DNA from: Alphaproteobacteria bacterium
GTDB lineage: Bacteria; Pseudomonadota; Alphaproteobacteria; Rhizobiales; Aestuariivirgaceae
Assembly (NCBI GenBank): GCA_024639035.1
Contig: JAHEJE010000019.1
Coordinates: 1 to 17,583, forward strand
Direction: 5' to 3'
Length of the DNA stretch: 17,583 nucleotides
Shown here piece by piece: positions 13,022 through 17,583 of this stretch. Made by a program: the position numbers and the translations under genes. Every line of letters begins with the position of its first letter. The first letter of the stretch is position 1. The notes under the pieces are model-generated. The model ran no database searches. It was not told the origin of the DNA and saw nothing but the letters and a program-made list of their open reading frames with translations.

Positions 13022-13807
13022 ATGTCCAACGCCCCGCTGATGCCAAAAGCCACAGCCGTTTGGCTGATCGACAACACGGCCTTGACATTCCAGCAGATCG
13101 CCGACTTCTGCAGACTTCACGAGTTGGAGGTCAAGGGCATTGCCGATGGCGATGTCGCCCAGGGCATCAAGGGCATGGATCCGGTGTCAGCAGGTGAACT
13201 GACCCGCGATGAGCTGGAAAAGGGCCAGGCCGATGCATCGTATCGCATGAAGATGGCCGAAAGCCGCGTTCAGGTTCCGCTCAGCCGGGCCAAGAAGGGC
13301 CCGCGTTATACGCCGGTCTCCCGGCGCCAGGACCGGCCCGATGCAATCGCCTGGCTGCTGCGCTTTCATCCCGAATTGCCGGACAGCCAGATCATGAAAC
13401 TGGTCGGCACCACCAAGCCGACGATACAGGCCATTCGCGACCGCACCCACTGGAACTCGTCCAACATCAAACCGGTCGACCCGGTGACGCTGGCGCTGTG
13501 CACGCAGCTCGATCTGGATTTCGCCGTGCAAAAGGCAGCCGCCAAGGCCGCAAAGCTTCGCAAGGCCGCCGGCGTGGAAGAGCCGGTTGAAACCCTGATG
13601 CCAGCCAGCGAAAGCCTTGCCGATGAAGCAACCATTGCCGAACCGGAGCCGGTTCCCGAGGTGGCGCTTCGCGATGAGGATGCCTTCAAGTCATTCGACA
13701 GCCCGCCCGCCGAACCCGAGGAAGAAGAAGAAGCCGTCGATGCCGATTCGGTCTTCGCCAAGCTGAAAGACCTCAAGCCGGCACTCGAGGATGACGACAA
13801 GGAATAG
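13022..13807 (+). CDS. trcR: TrcR, RNA polymerase-associated cell-cycle regulator (DUF1013)
   Basis: A 261-residue protein whose N-terminal 180 residues fit DUF1013: MPKATAVWLIDNTALTFQQI at the start, HELEVKGIADGDVAQGIKGM, and a helix-turn-helix-like stretch around LPDSQIMKLVGTTKPTIQAI, followed by HWNSSNIKPVDPVTLALC. In Caulobacter, the DUF1013 protein TrcR is reported to track with RNA polymerase and affect cell-cycle genes. The remaining 80 residues are an Ala/Lys segment and then an acidic, low-complexity tail with a run of Glu, probably disordered. The start has AAGGAG at the right distance. It has its own promoter. Confidence 0.9.
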   Translation: MSNAPLMPKATAVWLIDNTALTFQQIADFCRLHELEVKGIADGDVAQGIKGMDPVSAGELTRDELEKGQADASYRMKMAESRVQVPLSRAKKGPRYTPVSRRQDRPDAIAWLLRFHPELPDSQIMKLVGTTKPTIQAIRDRTHWNSSNIKPVDPVTLALCTQLDLDFAVQKAAAKAAKLRKAAGVEEPVETLMPASESLADEATIAEPEPVPEVALRDEDAFKSFDSPPAEPEEEEEAVDADSVFAKLKDLKPALEDDDKE

Positions 13808-14107
13808 ATCCCAGGCCTCGTGTGTCGGTGTTGCGTCAAGAGTCAATGGCAGGGGCCATTAGTATAACCAAGCACGACCACCACTGTGCCGATCTGCAAA
13901 AAAGCGGGCCGGAAATTGCAGAACCGGCAAGTCCACCAGCTTAAGACAGTGATGCGATGGGAGAGCATTATGATCAGCTCACCATGGATCAGCGCAGTGA
14001 GCTCAAGGCCTTGCGTGACTGCATCGATGATATGAAAGAGGAGCAGGGCGTCGTTCCCTGGACGGCCGGGTTTGCGCCGCGACAGTCCAGGGAAATCAGC
14101 GCGCTTG
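13808..14107. other. Intergenic region between convergent trcR and mcl
   Basis: Exactly 300 bases without a gene I can support. It contains a small hairpin (AATGGC/GCCATT, 13845-13860) 40 bases after trcR, a GAGTC (GANTC) at 13838-13842, a CTGCAA/TTGCAG pair at about 13895-13921, and the long inverted repeat at 14054-14094. A frame from 13957 with a plausible helix (MDQRSELKALRDCIDDMKEE) has no ribosome site and runs antisense into mcl, so I do not call it. Confidence 0.6.
14054..14094 (-). terminator. Stem-loop after mcl (10-bp perfect stem, no T-run)
   Basis: TTCCCTGGAC (14054-14063) is perfectly complementary to GTCCAGGGAA (14085-14094), with a 21-base GC-rich loop that can pair further. 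It starts 14 bases past the mcl stop on the minus strand. No T-tract follows, so it may be a 3'-end processing or stabilising hairpin, or a rho-independent terminator of the L-shaped kind. Confidence 0.45.
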
Positions 14108-15085
14108 TCAGTTTGCCGCGATCTGCTGGGCTTTTTCCACCAGCACCTCGGCCTGCCGGATCGAAGCGTAGTCGATCAGGCGGCCGTCGAGCGAAACCGC
14201 ACCTTTGCCCTCGGCCTCGGCTTGCTTCATTGCTTCCAGGATGCGTTTGGCCTTGGTGATCTCCGCCTCGCTCGGGCTCATCACCTCGTTGGCCAGCGCG
14301 ATCTGCGAGGGGTGGATGGCCCACTTGCCTTCACACCCCAGCACCGCCGCCCGCTTGGCAGCGGCCCGGTAGCCGTCACCATCGGAGAAATCGCCAAACG
14401 GGCCGTCGATGGGGCGCAGGCCATTGGCCCGGGCGGCCACCACCATGCGGGCCAGCGCATAGTGCCACATGTCGTCCCAGTGGACTTCGCGCGAGCCGTC
14501 TTCAGCCGGATCGGTCAGCACCGAATAATCCGGATTGACGCCGCCGATGATCGTCGTGCGCGCCCGCGTCGAAGCGGCATAGTCGGCAACGCCAAAATGC
14601 AGGGACTCATTACGCTTTGAAGCCGCGGCGATCTCATGCACGTTCTGCATGCCGAGCGCGGTTTCGATGATGTGCTCAAAGCCGATGCGCTTGGAGTAGC
14701 CCCTGGCGTCTTCGATCTGCGTCACCATCATGTCGACGGCATAGACGTCCGCTGCCGTCCCGACCTTAGGGATCATGATCAGGTCGAGCCGTTCGCCGGC
14801 CTGCTCAACGACGTCGACAACATCGCGGTACATGTAGTGCGTGTCGAGGCCGTTGATCCGCACTGACATCGACTTGTTGCCCCAGTCGATATCGTTGAGC
14901 GCCTCGATGATGTTCTTGCGCGCGCCTTCCTTTTCATCCGGCGCCACCGCGTCCTCAAGGTCGAGGAAGATCACGTCGACATTGGACTTTGCAGCTTTTT
15001 CAAATAGTTGTGGCTGGCTGCCGGGCACGGCGAGTTCGCTGCGGTTAAGCCGGCCAGGGGCTTGCTCGATGATATGAAAGCTCAT
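14108..15085 (-). CDS. mcl: L-malyl-CoA / beta-methylmalyl-CoA lyase
   Basis: A 325-residue CitE-like lyase that closely follows the malyl-CoA lyases of serine-cycle methylotrophs and phototrophic alphaproteobacteria as I remember them. It cleaves (S)-malyl-CoA into glyoxylate and acetyl-CoA, the last step of the serine cycle, and the same enzyme type handles beta-methylmalyl-CoA in the ethylmalonyl-CoA pathway. Visible marks: IFLDLEDAVAPDEKE (39-53), Arg76 in SVRINGLDTHYMYRD, the metal ligands Glu141 (IETALG) and Asp168 (FGVADYAASTRART), and KWAIHPSQI near the C-terminal part. The start has AAAAGG about 10 bases upstream. It lies 105 bases downstream of the response-regulator gene on the same strand and may have its own promoter. 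It is separated from, and opposite to, the other serine-cycle genes seen here. Confidence 0.96.
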   Translation of the reverse strand: MSFHIIEQAPGRLNRSELAVPGSQPQLFEKAAKSNVDVIFLDLEDAVAPDEKEGARKNIIEALNDIDWGNKSMSVRINGLDTHYMYRDVVDVVEQAGERLDLIMIPKVGTAADVYAVDMMVTQIEDARGYSKRIGFEHIIETALGMQNVHEIAAASKRNESLHFGVADYAASTRARTTIIGGVNPDYSVLTDPAEDGSREVHWDDMWHYALARMVVAARANGLRPIDGPFGDFSDGDGYRAAAKRAAVLGCEGKWAIHPSQIALANEVMSPSEAEITKAKRILEAMKQAEAEGKGAVSLDGRLIDYASIRQAEVLVEKAQQIAAN

Positions 15086-15129
15086 TTCGGATTAGCCTTT
15101 TCAAATGCGTGTGGTTGTCCCGGATGGCG

Positions 15130-15158
15130 AGAAAAGGGAAAAGCCATGGCACTGTCAA
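15130..15158 (-). promoter_or_regulatory. Candidate promoter of mcl
   Basis: On the minus strand a consensus -35 TTGACA (15153-15158) is followed after 17 bases by a weak -10 TTTTCT (15130-15135), about 45 bases before the mcl start. Good -35 with poor -10 makes it uncertain. Confidence 0.35.
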
Positions 15159-15190
15159 GCGCCATTCCACGACATGACACACCTGCCTGC

Positions 15191-15865
15191 CTAAGGCGTG
15201 ACATCCTTGTCGGCCGCCGAATGTTCATACGATTGTGCGGCACTGGACGAATAGTAGAATGCAATCGCCTGCGCCCGGTTGCCAACGCTGAGCTTGTCGA
15301 ACAGATTGCGCAGGTGAAATTTCACCGTGTTGATCGAGATGTCGAAATCATAGGCCAGTTGCTTGTTGGTGTGGCCCTTGGCGAGTGATGCCAGCAGGGT
15401 CCGCTCGCGCGCCGTCAACGTGTTGATCGGGTCCTGATTGAGTTCGCGCACGTCGACGAAGGGGAACACCATCTGGCCGCGGGCCACGCTTTCGACCGTT
15501 GCCAGCAGGACCTCGGGCGAATTCGACCGGGCGCAGAAGCCCGCCGCTCCAGCCGACATGGCGCGGCGCGTCGTGCTGGGGTCGTCGGCATGGCTGTAGA
15601 CGACCATGCGTGGTGCATTGTCTTGTGCCCGCAGCACCTCCAGCAGTTTTTGCCCCCCGAGCATCGGCAGCGTCCAGTCGATGATCCCGACTCTGACCGG
15701 AACCCGCAGCACCGCTTCGATGAAGCCTTCTGCAGTGGACGTGGTTGTCACCAGCGAAAACCGCGGGTCGCGGTCGAAGTACTCCGACAGCGCCGACAGC
15801 ATGATCGGATTGCTGTCCGCCAGCGCAACTTCGATCTGTCGACCGGACATCTTTTTCTCGGTCAT
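15191..15865 (-). CDS. LuxR/NarL-type response regulator next to serine-cycle genes
   Basis: A 224-residue two-domain regulator. The receiver (about 10-130) keeps the phosphoacceptor Asp63 in GIIDWTLPMLGG, but the usual acidic pair is D17-S18 and the invariant Lys is replaced by Arg (GAAGFCARS, about 107-114), with Ser91 at the Thr/Ser position. The C-terminal LuxR DNA-binding domain (about 145-205) is well conserved: LTARERTLLASLAKGHTNKQ, then ISINTVKFHLRNLFDKL. No histidine kinase is nearby. It lies between mcl (same strand, downstream) and sgaA (divergent), so it probably controls the serine-cycle genes on one or both sides; this is inference from position. ATG 15865 has GCAGG upstream; a second ATG at 15850 is possible. 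Confidence 0.88.
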   Translation of the reverse strand: MTEKKMSGRQIEVALADSNPIMLSALSEYFDRDPRFSLVTTTSTAEGFIEAVLRVPVRVGIIDWTLPMLGGQKLLEVLRAQDNAPRMVVYSHADDPSTTRRAMSAGAAGFCARSNSPEVLLATVESVARGQMVFPFVDVRELNQDPINTLTARERTLLASLAKGHTNKQLAYDFDISINTVKFHLRNLFDKLSVGNRAQAIAFYYSSSAAQSYEHSAADKDVTP

Positions 15866-15890
15866 AATGCCTGCTTTCTCAACAAACCAC

Positions 15891-15919
15891 CCATTAGGGC
15901 AGGTACTTTGTCAGCGCAA
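15891..15919 (-). promoter_or_regulatory. Candidate promoter of the LuxR-type regulator
   Basis: On the minus strand TTGCGC (15914-15919), a 17-base spacer and TAATGG (15891-15896) precede the regulator start by about 25 bases. The same segment overlaps a CCC-ATTA-GGG dyad at 15890-15899. Confidence 0.3.
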
Positions 15920-15943
15920 CCTGTAAAAAACAACCCTATAGAA

Positions 15944-15957
15944 TGGGAATTTTCCCA
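15944..15957. promoter_or_regulatory. Dyad TGGGAA-TT-TTCCCA in the divergent regulator/sgaA region
   Basis: A perfect 6-bp inverted repeat with a two-base spacer, extendable outward with one mismatch. It sits 2 bases downstream of a -10-like TATAGA (15937-15942) facing sgaA, which lacks a good -35. Other CCC/GGG pairs occur nearby at 15890-15899 and about 15933-15947. It may be the binding site of the neighbouring regulator, or of a repressor. Confidence 0.4.
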
Positions 15958-16134
15958 CTCTTTTAGATACCCGAAAGCAGGAGTTTAGGGTGTTGCCGAA
16001 ATTTGCCCGCACTCGCCATGATGGCCTCCTGGGAGCTGGCTGTACACAGTGCAGACCAAGGTCCGCAAACCTGATGCACTCATGAATGACGCATCGCAGA
16101 TCGCACGAGCAGGAAATTCGGGAGGAATTTCACC

Positions 16135-17343
16135 ATGAACGGCATTGCCGGACTCTTCGTTCCAGGTCCAACCAACATACCCGAGGCCGTCCGCCGGGCT
16201 CTCGATGTACCGATGCAGGATCATCGTGCGCCCGACCTGCCGGAATTCACCCTGCCGTTGTTCGCCGACGTCAGGAAAGTCTTTAAATCCCAATCCGCCC
16301 AGGTGTTTTTGTTTCCCTCATCTGGCACCGGCGGGTGGGAGGCCGCGATCACCAATACATTAGTTCCCGGCGATAAGGTGCTCGCGGCCCGATTTGGCCA
16401 GTTCTCGCATCTGTGGATCGAACTCTGCCGGCGCCACGGCCTTGAGGTGGAGATCATCGATGTGGACTGGGGTGCAGGCGTACCGCTTGAGATCTATGCC
16501 GACCGGCTGAAGGCCGATACGACACATGAGATCAAGGCGGTCCTTGCCTGCCACAATGAAACCACCACCGGCGTCACCAGCGACATCGCCGGGGTGCGCC
16601 GCGCGCTGGATGATGCCGGCCATCCGGCCCTGTTGTTCGTCGATGGCGTTTCGTCGATCGCCAGTATCGATTTCCGCATGGACGAATGGGGCGTCGACAT
16701 CGCCGTATCGGGTTCGCAGAAGGGCTTCATGCTGCCCGCCGGCCTGGCCATCCTGTGCGTCAGCCAGAAGGCCCTGGAGGCCCGCCACCGCGCCGCCCTC
16801 GCACGCTGCTACTTTGACTTCAACGACATGATCGCCACCAACAAGGACGGCTATTTCCCGTACACCCCGGCGATGAGCATGCTGCATGGCCTACGGGCCT
16901 CGGTCGACCGGCTGCTGGAGGAGGGCATGGACAACGTCTTTGCCCGCCACCACTACCTGGCTGAAGGCGTGCGCCGCGCCGTTGATGCTTGGGGTCTTGA
17001 TCTTTGTGCCAAGGAGCCGAAATGGCATTCCGACACGGTCAGTGCCATCTATCTGCCGGACGGCTTTGACTCCGGCGCCCTGCTCAAGCGTGCCTACAGC
17101 CGCTACGGCGTGTCGCTCGGCGCTGGCCTATCCAAGGTCGCCGGCAAGGTGTTCCGCATCGGCCACCTTGGCGACCTCAACGAGATCATGGTGATGATGG
17201 CGCTTGCCGGATCGGAAATGGCCATGCGCGATATCGGTGTGCAAGTCGAGCCGGGCAGCGGCGTTGCCGCCGCGCAGGAATACTACCGGCAGGCCGAGAA
17301 CGGCTATCGCGACGCCAAACCCGGTCTGATCGCGGCAGAGTAG
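16135..17343 (+). CDS. sgaA: Serine-glyoxylate aminotransferase
   Basis: A 402-residue class V PLP aminotransferase that converts serine plus glyoxylate to hydroxypyruvate plus glycine, the entry point of carbon from serine into the serine cycle. It begins GLFVPGPTNIPEAVRRALDV with QDHRAPDL, typical of the family. Cofactor residues: SSGTGGWEAA (62-71), Asp170 in LLFVDGVSSI, and the Schiff-base Lys196 in VSGSQKGFMLPAG. The C-terminal part has RIGHLGDLNE, a family mark. GGAGGA at 16121-16126 sets the start. It is followed after 30 bases by mtkA, so they are probably one operon. In Methylorubrum hpr, mtdA and fch lie between these two; they are absent here. Confidence 0.96.
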   Translation: MNGIAGLFVPGPTNIPEAVRRALDVPMQDHRAPDLPEFTLPLFADVRKVFKSQSAQVFLFPSSGTGGWEAAITNTLVPGDKVLAARFGQFSHLWIELCRRHGLEVEIIDVDWGAGVPLEIYADRLKADTTHEIKAVLACHNETTTGVTSDIAGVRRALDDAGHPALLFVDGVSSIASIDFRMDEWGVDIAVSGSQKGFMLPAGLAILCVSQKALEARHRAALARCYFDFNDMIATNKDGYFPYTPAMSMLHGLRASVDRLLEEGMDNVFARHHYLAEGVRRAVDAWGLDLCAKEPKWHSDTVSAIYLPDGFDSGALLKRAYSRYGVSLGAGLSKVAGKVFRIGHLGDLNEIMVMMALAGSEMAMRDIGVQVEPGSGVAAAQEYYRQAENGYRDAKPGLIAAE

Positions 17344-17373
17344 CGTCAACGAAAATCAGGGGAATCTCCGGAC

Positions 17374-17583
17374 ATGGACATTCACGAATATCAGGCCAAG
17401 GAGATCCTTGCAGGCTTCGGGGTGCCGATCCCGCGCGGCGGCCTCGCCTACAGTCCCGAGCAGGCCGCCTACCGGGCCCGCGAAATCGGTGGCAACCAAT
17501 GGGTCGTCAAGGCCCAGGTCCACACCGGCGGCCGCGGCAAGGCTGGCGGCGTCAAGATTTGCAGCGACGAGCATGAAGTGCTC
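17374..17583 (+). CDS. mtkA: Malate-CoA ligase (malate thiokinase) beta subunit, N-terminal part
   Basis: The first 70 residues of an ATP-grasp acyl-CoA ligase: MDIHEYQAKEILAGFGVPIP, then WVVKAQVHTGGRGKAGGVK, the nucleotide-binding start shared by malate-CoA and succinyl-CoA ligase beta subunits. The next-door sgaA and the nearby mcl favour MtkA, which with MtkB makes malyl-CoA from malate, ATP and CoA for the serine cycle. Sequence alone in this short part cannot exclude SucC. A purine-rich AGGGGAA lies upstream of ATG 17374. The gene runs off the window. Confidence 0.82.
   Translation, partial: MDIHEYQAKEILAGFGVPIPRGGLAYSPEQAAYRAREIGGNQWVVKAQVHTGGRGKAGGVKICSDEHEVL

Noticed and set aside
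13845..13860. Small hairpin after trcR as its terminator
   Set aside because: The stem is only 6 bp and no T-run follows on either strand.
13957..14259. Plus-strand 100-codon frame between trcR and mcl
   Set aside because: No ribosome site; its second half is antisense to the certain mcl gene and arginine/proline-rich as expected for a shadow frame. Only the first 35 residues look protein-like.
17374..17583. Reading the last gene as sucC (succinyl-CoA ligase beta)
   Set aside because: The first 70 residues fit both families; the immediate upstream sgaA and nearby mcl make mtkA more likely, so sucC is kept only as an alternative.

Overview
The window reads as an alphaproteobacterium of the Hyphomicrobiales (Rhizobiales) type with a serine-cycle, C1-using metabolism. 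Three things point there: a malyl-CoA lyase, a serine-glyoxylate aminotransferase and the start of a malate-CoA ligase beta subunit sit together; RcdA (DUF1465), DUF1192 and TrcR (DUF1013) are cell-cycle or conserved proteins largely confined to alphaproteobacteria; and coding DNA is GC-rich throughout. I cannot name the genus from the sequence.

Region 1 (1-7928, + strand) is an accessory export and surface-protein island. It opens inside a large repetitive adhesin-like protein (three visible 91-residue cadherin/Ig-like repeats and a distinct C-terminal region). A TolC-family outer-membrane factor with a lipobox follows, then a tightly packed set of three: a secreted HlyD/RND-type adaptor, a membrane adaptor with a cytoplasmic GAF-like domain, and a fusion of a PqqD-like domain, an M50 site-2-protease core and a HlyD-like periplasmic arm. 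No dedicated secretion ABC ATPase is visible among them. This is the most unusual part of the window.

Region 2 (7929-13807) is mostly conserved chromosomal backbone: a possible small cysteine-containing exported protein (-), an MsbA-related ABC exporter (-) divergent from rpmE (+), then rcdA (-), a DUF1192 protein (-), a PIG3-type quinone oxidoreductase (+) and trcR (+). Clear hairpin terminators follow rpmE and close the DUF1192-side transcript. Between DUF1192 and rcdA there is a roughly 440-base non-coding stretch with stacked hairpins that may encode a small RNA.

Region 3 (13808-17583) is the carbon-assimilation locus. mcl (-) lies downstream of a LuxR-type response regulator (-). That regulator diverges, across a 269-base region rich in GGG/CCC dyads, from sgaA (+) and mtkA (+, running off the window). 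Malyl-CoA lyase makes glyoxylate plus acetyl-CoA, SgaA uses glyoxylate to regenerate glycine and hydroxypyruvate, and MtkA/MtkB make malyl-CoA. The regulator sits where it could control both arms.
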